From Tragulus kanchil (lineage: Eukaryota > Chordata > Mammalia > Artiodactyla > Tragulidae): 64,000 nt of DNA. Position 1 is the first letter of the stretch, and each line of letters begins with the position of its first letter. Positions 11,089-22,802 of this stretch are shown here, in pieces. The translations under genes were made by a program, and so were the position numbers. The stretch is from contig JAIOJX010000001.1 of the NCBI GenBank assembly GCA_022376925.1, positions 41,140,324 to 41,204,323 of the forward strand. Direction: 5' to 3'. Below the pieces are notes generated by a model that saw only the letters and a program-made list of their open reading frames with translations, made no database searches and had not been told where the DNA came from.

Positions 11089-11979
11089 CCCTAATTTTTC
11101 TGATACTCATCATTTCTCATGCTTTGTCAGGGCGTTGTTTGGTATTTTCCTCTTATTTTTGGGCACATGGTATGGTGGTAAATCCAGTGTCAGTTATCTT
11201 GTCCAGAAAATAAAAATCCCAGTATTTGAACCCTATTAACTTTACATGAAATTAAACAAGTTCTCAAGCAAATCTGAAAAAAAAAATATTTAAAGTGCTG
11301 TCCAGACTTTCACAGAAAATGAAACTTGCATTCTAATGATTTCTTTTAATTGGAATGACTTGTTCATTAATCCTGGAAAACAGCTATTTGTTTCGGTATC
11401 ACAGAGATAATTTAAGCAATGATTAATAAATGTGAACTTAATATGCCCAATGAACTGTCTCCTTTGTTTACTGGATACTAGTTAGATATTCATCTTTGAC
11501 ATGAAAGCTCAGAAATAGACTTAATAGCAAGCCAAGGGCTCATTAAATGAAGAGCATCCCACACTCTATGTGAAAGGTTTGTACTCACCGGAAAATTCCC
11601 TACAATTATGGCATTATGTTTGGGGTTTCTTCCACAAAAAAGAAAAATTTTAATGTTTATCTCTCAGCAAATAGAATATTTGCTACTTTCAAATTAACCA
11701 CTTGAATAAACCCAAAACATCAAGTTAGTTCTTTAAGAGTAAACTCTATTCTCTTATTCTGTTTTTAAAGTAAATCTCTCCTCTGTTACTCTGACACAGA
11801 GTTCGATTCTCCTGATGTCCCCAGATTCTCAGCTCCCTCTTGAACTCAGGGAGTCTGAAAGATCTACCTTGTGTTGTCTTTATAGTCAACATAGCCTGGA
11901 AACCCCTCAAGTCAGTAAAGTGGAACAACAGTGGGCCTTTTTTCCCCCCATCTCTTATGGATCACTGCCCTAATTTTTC

Positions 11980-12199
11980 TTTTTTTTTTTTTGGTGGGGG
12001 GGTGGGGGAGGGGGGGGGGGGACGGGTGGGCCACTTCCATTGGTCTTTTGTTTGTCTAGTTTCATCCATCTTTGTTCTTTGGCCCGTGTGGGCCTCCCAT
12101 CGCAGTGGCCTCTGCTGTCGCAGAGCACCGGCTCTGGGCGTATGCGCTCCAGAGCCCCGACTTGGTAATTGAACACATCGGTCCAGCCACTTCGTGGCA
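11980..12199 (-). mobile_element. Young tRNA-Glu SINE body, second copy from duplication 3
   Basis: Same insertion as at 10861-11088, same flanking ccctaatttttc repeats, but the G-rich tract is written as a longer, less structured G run. That difference is what base-calling or assembly trouble in a homopolymer would give. Confidence 0.9.
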
Positions 12200-12866
12200 C
12201 CCTAATTTTTCTGATACTCATCATTTCTCATGCTTTGTCAGGGCGTTGTTTGGTATTTTCCTCTTATTTTTGGGCACATGGTATGGTGGTAAATCCAGTG
12301 TCAGTTATCTTGTCCAGAAAATAAAAATCCCAGTATTTGAACCCTATTAACTTTACATGAAATTAAACAAGTTCTCAAGCAAATCTGAAAAAAAAAATAT
12401 TTAAAGTGCTGTCCAGACTTTCACAGAAAATGAAACTTGCATTCTAATGATTTCTTTTAATTGGAATGACTTGTTCATTAATCCTGGAAAACAGCTATTT
12501 GTTTCGGTATCACAGAGATAATTTAAGCAATGATTAATAAATGTGAACTTAATATGCCCAATGAACTGTCTCCTTTGTTTACTGGATACTAGTTAGATAT
12601 TCATCTTTGACATGAAAGCTCAGAAATAGACTTAATAGCAAGCCAAGGGCTCATTAAATGAAGAGCATCCCACACTCTATGTGAAAGGTTTGTACTCACC
12701 GGAAAATTCCCTACAATTATGGCATTATGTTTGGGGTTTTCTTCCACAAAAAAGAAAAATTTTAATGTTTATCTCTCAGCAAATAGAATATTTGCTACTT
12801 TCAAATTAACCACTTGAATAAACCCAAAACATCAAGTTAGTTCTTTAAGAGTAAACTCTATTCTCT

Positions 12867-14571
12867 ATCCTATATTACATTAGACACTTGCTTTATATTA
12901 CAATGCTGAAAAAATTAAGCCAAATGAAATTTTTAATAGCCTTGAGTTTTTAGAGCAATTTTAGATTTATAGCAATACTCAGCAGAATGCGCAGAGATTT
13001 CCCATTATTTCCACTACCACCACATATGCAGAAACGCTGCCATTATCAACATCCACCAACAGAGGGCACTCTAATAAGTGTTTATGAACCTACATCAACT
13101 GATAATGATTACTTAAAGTACATGGTTAATTTAACATTCACTGTTGGTGCCGTACGTCCTACCGGTTTGGACAAATGGATAATGACATGTATCTACTATT
13201 ATAGTATCATACAGACTAATTTCACATGCTAAAAATCCTCTGTGCTCTGAATATTCATCCCTCCCTCCTTCCTAGACCTTAGAAATCACTGATACTTGCA
13301 TTGACTTCATAGTTTTGCCTCTATCAGAATGTCACATAGTTTAAATCACATAGTAAGTGTCTTTCCATATTAACTTTTTTCACTTAGTAATATGCACTTA
13401 CATTTCCTCCTTATAGCACATTTCTTTTTAGTGCTGAATAATATCCCACTTTGAGGGTGTACAATAGTTTGTTTATACATTCACCTACTGAAGGACAACT
13501 TGGTTACTTACAGATTTTGGCTATTATCAATCAACTATAAACATCTGTGTACAGGTATTTGGTGAACATAAGCTTTCAACTCTTCTGGGTAAATACCAGG
13601 TAATTTGCTGGATGATATAGCAAAAATATGCTTAGTTTTGTAAGAAATCACCAGAATGTCTTTCAAAGTAGTTATACATTTTGTATTTTCTTAATTTATT
13701 ACAATAGTGCTTCTGTTTTATGTTTTGTATTTTTGGATGCAAAGCATGTGGGATCTTAGTTCCCTGACCAGTGATTGAATCCACGCCCCCTGCATTGGAA
13801 GAAGTCTTAATCACTAGAATGCCAGAGAAGTCCCTGAGATTTCCTGTAGTTTTATATCTTCACCAATATTTGATATGTCTTCACCAATATTTCCTGTTAA
13901 TGTTCTGGATTTTTGCCATTCTAATAGGAGTGTGTAGAGACTTCACACTGTTTTAATTTGCATACCCCTGATCACATATGATATGAAGAATCTTTTCATA
14001 TGCTTATTTGCCACCTGTGCATCTTCTTTGGTGGTATTTCAAAGTACCCAGACCAATTTTTAATTGGTTGCTAGTTTTCTTATTGTTGAGTTTTAAGAGT
14101 TCATCGCATATTTTAGCTAACAGTCAGATGTGACTCTCACAAATACTTTCAGCTGTACTGTACTCATTCTATTCACAATACTTTTGCAGAGCAAAAAATT
14201 TTAATGCTAATGATATTCAACATGGGTTATACCTTTGGTGGTATATATAAAAAGTCATCACCTAATTGAAGATTATCTAGATTTTCTCCTATACTATCTT
14301 CTATATGTTTTATAGCAAATGTCCTGTGTAAGCTTGAAAAGAATGTGTATTCTACTACTGCTGGACCGGGTAGACTATAGATGTCCATTATGCTCAGGCG
14401 ACTGATGATGTTGTTGAGTTCAACTTTATTCTTACTGATATTCTACCAACTGGATATGTCCATTTTTGACGGGGAGGTGCTGAAATTTTTATCTGTGATA
14501 CTGGATCTATTTCTTCTTGCAGTTTTATCAGTTTTTGTCTCATGTATTTCAGCACTCTAGTTAGGTGCATA
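12867..14571 (-). mobile_element. L1, antisense, 3' UTR into ORF2
   Basis: Plus-strand text is the antisense of L1: agtgctgaataatatcccactttgagg, gtttgtttatacattcacctactgaagg, gggtaaataccaggtaa (3' UTR side), then ttgccattctaataggagtgtgtagag. Then comes gaatgtgtattctactactgctgg with tagatgtccattatg (ORF2 side). Frames are short. A tRNA-type SINE interrupts it at about 13722-13838. Confidence 0.75.
13722..13838 (-). mobile_element. Short tRNA-type SINE (CHR-like), minus strand
   Basis: Reverse complement begins gggacttctctggcattctagtgattaag and continues to caatgcagggggcgtgga and ggaactaagatcccacatgc. This is a tRNA-Glu-like head with a short body. It sits inside antisense L1 sequence. Borders are approximate. 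Confidence 0.65.
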
Positions 14572-14585
14572 AACTTTAAGCATTC

Positions 14586-14915
14586 TTTTTTTTTTTTTAA
14601 GATTTATTTATTTATTTTGGGTGGGGGTCGGGTTGGAGAGGGAGGGGAGCGGGCGGGCCACTTCTATTGGTCTTTCATTTCTCTATTTTCATCTGTCTTT
14701 TGTTCTTTGGCTCCTGTGGGTCTCCCATTGCGGTGGCCTCTGTCGTTGCACAGCGCCGGCTCTGGGCGCATGCGCTCCAGAGCTCCGGCTGGGTGATTGG
14801 ACACATCGGTCCAGCCGCTCTGGGGCACGTGGGATCTTCCCAGGCCAGGGATTGAACCGGCGCCCCTTGCACTGCAAGGCGGTGTCCTTACCCACTGGAC
14901 CACCAGGGGAAGCCC
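14586..14915 (-). mobile_element. Full-length young tRNA-Glu SINE, minus strand, 14-bp target-site duplication
   Basis: Complete element. On the minus strand it has the head gggcttcccctggtggtcc, the B box ggttcaatccc, the body with ctctggagcgcatgcgccc and gccggcgctgtg, the C-rich tract and an A-rich tail (t-run at 14586). aactttaagcattc flanks it at 14572-14585 and 14916-14929. Frames of 60-122 codons on both strands here come from the SINE. Confidence 0.95.
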
Positions 14916-14929
14916 AACTTTAAGCATTC

Positions 14930-15689
14930 TTATGTCATCTGGGAAAACTGATCCCTTTATCATTATATATGATCGCTCTTTGTCTCTTATAACTTCCATT
15001 GACCTGAAGACTGTTCTGCCTGAAGTTAACAAAGCTACTCCTATTTCTTTTGATTAGTGTTAGAAGATATATCTTTCTCCATCCATTTACTTCCAATATT
15101 CCTGTCATTATACCTAAAATTGGTTTCTTGTAGACAAAAAGTTGAATCATTTGGGGGGACCTATCCTGTCTCTATCTTTTAATTGGTGCATTTAGATCAT
15201 AGATATTCAAATGATTATTGATATATAGTTGGATTACTATATATCACATTTGTTACTTTTTTGTCCTATTTTTTGTTCTTCTTAAGAAGGTTCCTGTTCT
15301 TGTCTTCCATTATCTGTCTGTCTTTTGTGCTTTTATTTGAACATTTCATATGATGCTCAGTATCCCCTCCACATTGGTTGGACAAGATGGGTAGAGTGAG
15401 CTTGAGTTGGGTATTTTCTTCTTTTATATGCAGGGCTAGAGTTGACTATAGAGTATTTCCTTTCCCCTAGGTCAGTTAGTCTCTCACAAAAGCCCAAGCA
15501 GATTAAGGTCTGGTTAGTTCCTCCTAAGGGCAGACACTTAAAAAACAACATGATGCTGTGTATATTTCAAAATAGTTCTTTTTCCCCTCCCTTTTTAGAA
15601 GGGAGGGGGATTTTTCTCCAATACTCATTGTAAGAATCTAGTACAATGCTAGGATAGAAAGCTCTCAAAAGTTTGTGTGTGGGTGGGGG
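14930..15689 (-). mobile_element. L1 ORF2-region, antisense (first copy)
   Basis: Antisense L1 phrases: gatcgctctttgtctcttataacttcc, ctgaagactgttctgcctgaagttaacaaagc, ctccatccatttacttcc, ggtttcttgtagacaaaaagttgaatcat, cttttaattggtgcatttagatcat. The same passage recurs at about 16045-16810 through duplication 4. No intact frame. Confidence 0.75.
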
Positions 15690-15951
15690 TGCTTCCCGGT
15701 TGTCCAGTGGGTAGGACACCGCCTCACAGTGCAAGGGGCACCGGTTCAATCCCTGGCCTTGGAAGATCCCATGTGCCGCGGAGTGGCTGAACTGATGTGC
15801 CCACTTACCGAGCTGGAGCTCTGGAACGCATGCGCCTAGAGCCGGTGCTCTGTGATGACAGAGGCCACGGCGATGGGAGGCCTACAGAAGCCAAAGAACA
15901 AAGACAGATGAAAATAGAGAAATGGAAGACCAATAGAAGTGGCCCGCCGAA
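15690..15951 (+). mobile_element. Young tRNA-Glu SINE, plus strand, cut at its C-tract (first copy)
   Basis: Head gcttcccggttgtccagtggg, B box ggttcaatccc, body through gccggtgctctgtgatga and gatgggaggcctacag to gaagtggcccgcc. There the sequence breaks into the junction of duplication 4. The complete version is at 16816-17130. Confidence 0.9.
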
Positions 15952-15957
15952 AAAAAA

Positions 15958-16038
15958 GCTTCCCAGGCCAGGGATTGAACCGGCGCCCCTTGCACTGCAA
16001 GGCGGTGTCCTTACCCACTGGACCACCAGGGGAAGCCC
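15958..16038 (-). mobile_element. Partial SINE head, minus strand, at the start of the second copy of duplication 4
   Basis: This is the tRNA-head half of the SINE at 14586-14915, starting abruptly at cttcccaggccagggattg. Only the right-hand target-site repeat (aactttaagcattc) is present. The missing body shows that the repeat unit begins inside the SINE. Confidence 0.9.
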
Positions 16039-16044
16039 AACTTT

Positions 16045-16810
16045 AAGCATTCTTATGTCATCTGGGAAAACTGATCCCTTTATCATTATATATGATCGCT
16101 CTTTGTCTCTTATAACTTCCATTGACCTGAAGACTGTTCTGCCTGAAGTTAACAAAGCTACTCCTATTTCTTTTGATTAGTGTTAGAAGATATATCTTTC
16201 TCCATCCATTTACTTCCAATATTCCTGTCATTATACCTAAAATTGGTTTCTTGTAGACAAAAAGTTGAATCATTTGGGGGGACCTATCCTGTCTCTATCT
16301 TTTAATTGGTGCATTTAGATCATAGATATTCAAATGATTATTGATATATAGTTGGATTACTATATATCACATTTGTTACTTTTTTGTCCTATTTTTTGTT
16401 CTTCTTAAGAAGGTTCCTGTTCTTGTCTTCCATTATCTGTCTGTCTTTTGTGCTTTTATTTGAACATTTCATATGATGCTCAGTATCCCCTCCACATTGG
16501 TTGGACAAGATGGGTAGAGTGAGCTTGAGTTGGGTATCTCTCTTCTTTTATATGCAGGGCTAGAGTTGACTATAGAGTATTTCCTTTCCCCTAGGTCAGT
16601 TAGTCTCTCACAAAAGCCCAAGCAGATTAAGGTCTGGTTAGTTCCTCCTAAGGGCAGACACTTAAAAAACAACATGATGCTGTGTATATTTCAAAATAGT
16701 TCTTTTTCCCCTCCCTTTTTAGAAGGGAGGGGGATTTTTCTCCAATACTCATTGTAAGAATCTAGTACAATGCTAGGATAGAAAGCTCTCAAAAGTTTGT
16801 GTGTGTGTGG
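16045..16810 (-). mobile_element. L1 ORF2-region, antisense (second copy)
   Basis: Repeat of 14930-15689 within duplication 4. It differs by a few bases (gggtattttcttc versus gggtatctctcttc). Not an independent insertion. Confidence 0.75.
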
Positions 16811-16815
16811 GGGGG

Positions 16816-17130
16816 TGCTTCCCCCGGTTGTCCAGTGGGTAAGGACACCGCCTCACAGTGCAAGGGGCACCGGTTCAATCCCTGGCCTTGGAAGATCCCA
16901 TGTGCCGCGGAGTGGCTGAACTGATGTGCCCACTTACCGAGCTGGAGCTCTGGAACGCATGCGCCTAGAGCCGGTGCTCTGTGATGACAGAGGCCACGGC
17001 GATGGGAGGCCTACAGAAGCCAAAGAACAAAGACAGATGAAAATAGAGAAATGGAAGACCAATAGAAGTGGCCCGCCCATCCCCCTCCCTCCCCACCCTA
17101 CTCCCCCAAAAAAGATAAATAAATAAAATA
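16816..17130 (+). mobile_element. Young tRNA-Glu SINE, plus strand, complete copy
   Basis: Same insertion as at 15690-15951 but read through the C-rich tract (cccatccccctccctcccca) into an A-rich tail with aaataaataaaataaatg and further A-runs to about 17170. Head gcttcccccggttgtcc. Confidence 0.9.
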
Positions 17131-17354
17131 AATGCTAAAAAAAAAAAAAAGTCTTAAAAAAAAAAAAAAACAAGTGTGGGGTTCCTAATAACTGAGTGTC
17201 CTTGGAGTTCTTATCTTTCAAACTTGTCCACAGTGAGACTCCAGCAATTAATTTCACTTTAAGATTTTCTATCCTGGCACTGGTTCCTATGGATGTTTAT
17301 GCTCTTGGCCTGTGAACTTGCTTCTCTGATCTAAGAAGAGTTGTTGATTTTTCA
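17131..17354. other. A-rich SINE tail and flanking non-coding DNA
   Basis: Two A-runs of more than ten bases continue the SINE tail. The remaining sequence is A+T-rich and I do not assign it, although it may continue the antisense L1. Confidence 0.4.
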
Positions 17355-19574
17355 GTATATTTAGAATTTATTTCTAGGATGAAGTGGTGACTTCTAAACT
17401 TCTTACATGCTGAACTGGTAACTAGAAGTCTAAGTGGATTTTTAATTGATGAGTCTAAAGCTGTACATATATGAAAATTTTTTCTGATTCATTTAAAAGA
17501 TTTCTTCAGTATAAGTCTAATATAGCACATATCATGCTTTTATATTCTTTATAATCTATTAGGTGAATAAGATATATCTTATAAAGACATAGGATATCTC
17601 TTATATTCTATCCAATATAATATTAAATTAATCAGAAGATCCCCTTCTCCAACTGTGATGGGTTACCAAGTGCAAGTGGCCATATCAAACTTTCCATAAA
17701 TAAAAATAGGATAATTCATCCTTTTCTCCCAAGAGTATTATAACAACAACAATAATAAAATAACTAACACATCAGGTACTGTTTTAACTGCTTCATATAC
17801 ATCTACATATACATATACAGAACACCCTTGATATAGATCCTGTACACTAGTATCCCTGTTTAAAGACAAAAGAGACAGAAAGATGTTAACTACCTTACCC
17901 ATGGTTACACATTTAATAACTGACAAAGATAAAATATGGACTTAGATAATTTGACTCTCATTTAGTGTAAAAGAAATTCAAAAGTCAGGTTTGGGACTCT
18001 GATTTATTTCCTACTAGCCGCATGACCTTCTGTAAGTTGTACAGTCTTTATCTGCTTATTCTCACCTGTGAAATGGTAATAATAACCTAATCTATTGTAT
18101 TTTATTTTAAATAATATATATGGATGTATATATATACACATATGTATGTATGTATGTGTATAGATATGTGTGTGTGCGCATCTACCTCTGTGAGTGTGTA
18201 TAGCATTTAACACAAAACTAGATCTGATATTCAATAAATTATATATATTTTCTCAAATTATAACCAAAATAATACTTTTTATTTTCTACATTATTTTAAT
18301 AATTATTTTTATTATGATATATTCTAGTAGAAATTTGCATCCTTAACACACAGAAGCAGAGATGAGGAAAGAAAGAAAAACAAATCAGTGAGTGAAACTG
18401 ATACTATGACCTTATATTCCTCTTAGTATTATACTACCCAGGCTATGTACCCATTCATTTTATTTTTTCAAACGTATATTTAGAATTTATTTCTAGGATG
18501 AAGTGGTGACTTCTAAACTTCTTACATGCTGAACTGGTAACTAGAAGTCTAAGTGGATTTTTAATTGATGAGTCTAAAGCTGTACATATATGAAAATTTT
18601 TTCTGATTCATTTAAAAGATTTCTTCAGTATAAGTCTAATATAGCACATATCATGCTTTTATATTCTTTATAATCTATTAGGTGAATAAGATATATCTTA
18701 TAAAGACATAGGATATCTCTTATATTCTATCCAATATAATATTAAATTAATCAGAAGATCCCCTTCTCCAACTGTGATGGGTTACCAAGTGCAAGTGGCC
18801 ATATCAAACTTTCCATAAATAAAAATAGGATAATTCATCCTTTTCTCCCAAGAGTATTATAACAACAACAATAATAAAATAACTAACACATCAGGTACTG
18901 TTTTAACTGCTTCATATACATCTACATATACATATACAGAACACCCTTGATATAGATCCTGTACACTAGTATCCCTGTTTAAAGACAAAAGAGACAGAAA
19001 GATGTTAACTACCTTACCCATGGTTACACATTTAATAACTGACAAAGATAAAATATGGACTTAGATAATTTGACTCTCATTTAGTGTAAAAGAAATTCAA
19101 AAGTCAGGTTTGGGACTCTGATTTATTTCCTACTAGCCGCATGACCTTCTGTAAGTTGTACAGTCTTTATCTGCTTATTCTCACCTGTGAAATGGTAATA
19201 ATAACCTAATCTATTGTATTTTATTTTAAATAATATATATGGATGTATATATATACACATATGTATGTATGTATGTGTATAGATATGTGTGTGTGCGCAT
19301 CTACCTCTGTGAGTGTGTATAGCATTTAACACAAAACTAGATCTGATATTCAATAAATTATATATATTTTCTCAAATTATAACCAAAATAATACTTTTTA
19401 TTTTCTACATTATTTTAATAATTATTTTTATTATGATATATTCTAGTAGAAATTTGCATCCTTAACACACAGAAGCAGAGATGAGGAAAGAAAGAAAAAC
19501 AAATCAGTGAGTGAAACTGATACTATGACCTTATATTCCTCTTAGTATTATACTACCCAGGCTATGTACCCATT
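17355..19574. repeat. Tandem direct duplication 5 (17355-18455 and 18474-19574)
   Basis: Period exactly 1119 bp, with an 18-base T-rich filler at 18456-18473. The copies appear identical over about 1.1 kb, including a complex AT/GT microsatellite. The last 117 bases of copy 2 are also the first 117 bases of duplication 6, so that piece is present three times. The unit contains no repeat family or gene I recognise. Frames of 62 and 76 codons on the minus strand are simply duplicated. Confidence 0.95.
18115..18200. repeat. Complex AT/GT-rich microsatellite (first copy)
   Basis: Interleaved atat, atgt and gtgt units (atatatatggatgtatatat, atgtatgtatgtatgtg, gtgtgtgtg). The second copy from duplication 5 lies at about 19234-19319. 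Confidence 0.8.
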
Positions 19575-21593
19575 AAGCAAATAGTTTAGCTGTTTCAATT
19601 TGCAGCAGGTCATATATTTAACTTTTATAGAGCTATTAATGAACTGTAAGGATAAAATTTGCATTCAGACACCTGAGGTTTTCAAATAGTTTCCAGAAAT
19701 TAGGTCAAAGGCACCAGGGAACAATTTATGAAAATGATTTCAAGTTCTTAAAGGTCTTGAGCTCAGACTCAGTCTAAACTTGGAAGTTTCATCAGGAAAA
19801 ATAAAAAAATCTTTGCAGTTTTGGTTATTGATTCTGGGGAGTAACAGGTGGGGGGGCCAGAAAGAGAGGAAGAAAGGAAAGGAAGTGAGGAGGAGGAGGT
19901 AAGAGGACAGTACACATGTTGATAGTATGTATGTATGTACTCATTGCTTGGTGAACAGATAACCTTTCCTTACTACGTAGCTTCTATTTAACCTAGCCCC
20001 ACAATTTTCATTTCCTCGCTCTATGTATTTTCTCCTGTTCTATGCTGAATATGTACCTTTGTCTTGATCACTTCCCTTGAACACAGCTTAATATTATTTT
20101 GTTACCTTTTGAGAAAAGGGGTTTGTACTTTTTCCAACTCTGCAGTGTATGCTTCCCAAGAGCACAGCCTGTATATTCCCTACAGTCCCTGCTACTTTGC
20201 TTCACTTTCAGATTTTGTCATCAAATAGCTACCTAATCAATTCTGTAGACGAAACTGGCGAGTTCAAACATCTGTAAGATCTTTCCTTTAAACTAAATTA
20301 AATGCTGCTTTTGGTAGTGGATAACAATGCCAGGTACTGGGTAATTCTACCTCCACTATGCTAAATTTAATTAAGCAAACCTAATAAAATGAAATGACAA
20401 ATCAAAGATTGTCCTTAAATAGAAAACTCCCCTACTGCATGTAAAATGTAATTTAATTTTCCAGAATTCAGAATATACACAATTCTTCAGGGAAATACTC
20501 ACTGCAAATGTGAGTCCCACCATTTTAAATATCCTTAACACACAGAAGCAGAGATGAGGAAAGAAAGAAAACAAATCAGTGAGTGAAACTGATACTATGA
20601 CCTTATATTCCTCTTAGTATTATACTACCCAGGCTATGTACCCATTAAGCAAATAGTTTAGCTGTTTCAATTTGCAGCAGGTCATATATTTAACTTTTAT
20701 AGAGCTATTAATGAACTGTAAGGATAAAATTTGCATTCAGACACCTGAGGTTTTCAAATAGTTTCCAGAAATTAGGTCAAAGGCACCAGGGAACAATTTA
20801 TGAAAATGATTTCAAGTTCTTAAAGGTCTTGAGCTCAGACTCAGTCTAAACTTGGAAGTTTCATCAGGAAAAATAAAAAAATCTTTGCAGTTTTGGTTAT
20901 TGATTCTGGGGAGTAACAGGTGGGGGGGCCAGAAAGAGAGGAAGAAAGGAAAGGAAGTGAGGAGGAGGAGGTAAGAGGACAGTACACATGTTGATAGTAT
21001 GTATGTATGTACTCATTGCTTGGTGAACAGATAACCTTTCCTTACTACGTAGCTTCTATTTAACCTAGCCCCACAATTTTCATTTCCTCGCTCTATGTAT
21101 TTTCTCCTGTTCTATGCTGAATATGTACCTTTGTCTTGATCACTTCCCTTGAACACAGCTTAATATTATTTTGTTACCTTTTGAGAAAAGGGGTTTGTAC
21201 TTTTTCCAACTCTGCAGTGTATGCTTCCCAAGAGCACAGCCTGTATATTCCCTACAGTCCCTGCTACTTTGCTTCACTTTCAGATTTTGTCATCAAATAG
21301 CTACCTAATCAATTCTGTAGACGAAACTGGCGAGTTCAAACATCTGTAAGATCTTTCCTTTAAACTAAATTAAATGCTGCTTTTGGTAGTGGATAACAAT
21401 GCCAGGTACTGGGTAATTCTACCTCCACTATGCTAAATTTAATTAAGCAAACCTAATAAAATGAAATGACAAATCAAAGATTGTCCTTAAATAGAAAACT
21501 CCCCTACTGCATGTAAAATGTAATTTAATTTTCCAGAATTCAGAATATACACAATTCTTCAGGGAAATACTCACTGCAAATGTGAGTCCCACC
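19458..21593. repeat. Tandem direct duplication 6 (19458-20521 and 20531-21593)
   Basis: Period 1072-1073 bp with a 9-base filler (20522-20530). One A is lost from an A-run right at the start of copy 2 (gaaaaacaaa versus gaaaacaaa). Otherwise the copies look identical. The unit is unclassified A+T-rich DNA with a purine-rich patch (gaggaagaaaggaaaggaag) and a short atgt microsatellite. Confidence 0.95.
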
Positions 21594-22278
21594 TATACTT
21601 TTTAATTAAGCTCCTCTATGAAGAAATTGTTTGCAGTAAACTCTTATAGCCTTAGAAAGAGCAGTTGTGGTACTTTTTTTGAGATTTAAAAACTCAAAAA
21701 TGTAGAGAAAGGAAAGAATGCAGTTCTTAGACCCATCATTAGGTACAAAACCCCTGCTTTCCACCAAAGCCTTTAAGCAAAGATTGTCATATCCTTTTTG
21801 AAAATCAAATTTCCAATTGCTGCTCCAAAGTCATATGCTCCTTCCAACTTACATCAGGAATCTAGATTTTAAAAGACACATTTTGAGCGGTAAGCTAGAG
21901 GAGACAGGATAGAATGCAAAATTACTTACACCTGCAGTCACTGGTCTCAATAGCAAAATCAAGTGGCTATTTAGTTCACCATTCAATCTTTAGCTGCATT
22001 TTAAGAATAGCAGGTGCAACTATTACACAGTGTGAACCCAGACTGCAGAAGATGAATATATGGATTGGAGTAAAACCTTCAGGAAATCTCTCCAATGTAA
22101 CTTATCAAACTTTTTACTCTTCTGGTTAAGGTAATACAATGTCTATGCTCAATTCCCTTCACCAGGTTTCACTCTGCACCACCATCCTGTATAAGCAGCT
22201 ATATTAACAAATGCATTAAGACAAAAAATAAACACAAAAGGCAGCAAGACTGAATACCAAACAACTCTTTTGTCAAGC
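21594..22278. other. Non-coding stretch, nothing recognised
   Basis: Non-duplicated DNA. A 71-codon forward frame (21914-22129) has no recognisable domain and no flanking splice context that I can defend. It is not called. Confidence 0.4.
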
Positions 22279-22287
22279 ATCTCATAG

Positions 22288-22437
22288 GTGCTCACTTTGG
22301 CAGCACAACTGGAACAATACAGAGAAGGCTAGCATGGCCCCTGCACAAGGATGACATGCAGAGTCATGAAGCATTCCATATTGCTTGAGGAAGGAAAATA
22401 GAACCCCTTAAGTAAACCAGTTTGAAACAAGCAAAAA
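22288..22437 (+). pseudogene. U6 snRNA retropseudogene, possibly a chimera
   Basis: Bases 22288-22382 follow U6 snRNA: gtgctcactttggcagcaca, then tggaacaatacagagaagg, tagcatggcccctgcacaag, gatgacatgcagagtcatga and agcattccatatt. About nine internal bases are missing after gcaca and many CpG positions are decayed, so it is not functional. The U6 part is followed by about 50 unrelated bases and an aaaaa run. A 9-bp direct repeat, atctcatag, flanks the whole unit at 22279-22287 and 22438-22446. This suggests U6 joined to another RNA during retroposition. Confidence 0.85.
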
Positions 22438-22586
22438 ATCTCATAGACAACTTTCAGTTTTGGCGACTGCTTATTTTCAATCTCACACACAAAAAATCGT
22501 ACCTAGAACTGTCATATTTGTGAGGGTCCTTTCATAATCAAAGTAACACATCATTGACTGCTATTAATACTTTCTGTCTTTTCTGT

Positions 22587-22789
22587 GGGCTTCCCTGCTG
22601 GCTCAGATGGTAAAGAATCCACCTGCAATGTGGGAGACCTGGGTTCCATCTCTGGGTTGGGAAGATCTCCTGCAGAAGGAAAGGTCTACCCACTCCAGTA
22701 TTCTTGCCTGGAGAATTCCAAGTTTCCTCAATAGGGTCACAAAGAGTTGGACACGACTGAGCAACTTACACACTCACTCACAACACTTA
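22587..22789 (+). mobile_element. Bov-tA SINE with 13-bp target-site duplication
   Basis: Head gggcttccctgctggctcag, B-box region gggttccatctctggg, Bov-A part cccactccagtattcttgcc and gggtcacaaagagttggaca, end cgactgagcaactta. ctgtcttttctgt flanks it at 22574-22586 and 22790-22802. A standard ruminant SINE. Confidence 0.93.
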
Positions 22790-22802
22790 CTGTCTTTTCT
22801 GT

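Larger units (their letters stand above)
10653..12866. repeat. Tandem direct duplication 3 (10653-11754 and 11775-12866)
   Basis: Period 1111 bp after the SINE. The copies differ by small deletions near the start of copy 2 (ctccctgatg versus ctcctgatg; cttcggaactc versus cttgaactc) and in the G-rich tract of the included SINE. A 20-base filler (11755-11774) joins them. The remainder matches base for base for about 900 bp. Probable unmerged contig overlap. Confidence 0.94.
14836..17078. repeat. Tandem direct duplication 4 (14836-15951 and 15958-17078)
   Basis: Copy 1 begins inside the SINE at 14586-14915 and ends inside the C-rich tract of the plus-strand SINE near 15951. Copy 2 starts at the same internal SINE point (15958) and ends where that C-tract is read through. 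Period about 1123 bp, 6-base filler. Copy 1 is more error-like near its end (gtgggtaggaca versus gtgggtaaggaca). Both ends fall in repeats or G/C-rich tracts, as expected for broken contigs. Confidence 0.95.

Noticed and set aside
19850..19905. Purine-rich patch (gaggaagaaagg...) as a regulatory element
   Set aside because: Only a short simple-sequence purine run, repeated at about 20922 by duplication 6. Nothing else supports a regulatory role.
17355..21593. Possible satellite array with a ~1.1-kb monomer
   Set aside because: Adjacent units are not homologous to each other. Each sequence is repeated only twice, and only the overlaps three times, so this is not a satellite.
22288..22382. Functional U6 snRNA gene
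   Set aside because: Internal deletion, many substitutions, no terminal T-run and no proximal sequence element or TATA box at the proper distance that I could see. Flanking target repeats mark it as retroposed.
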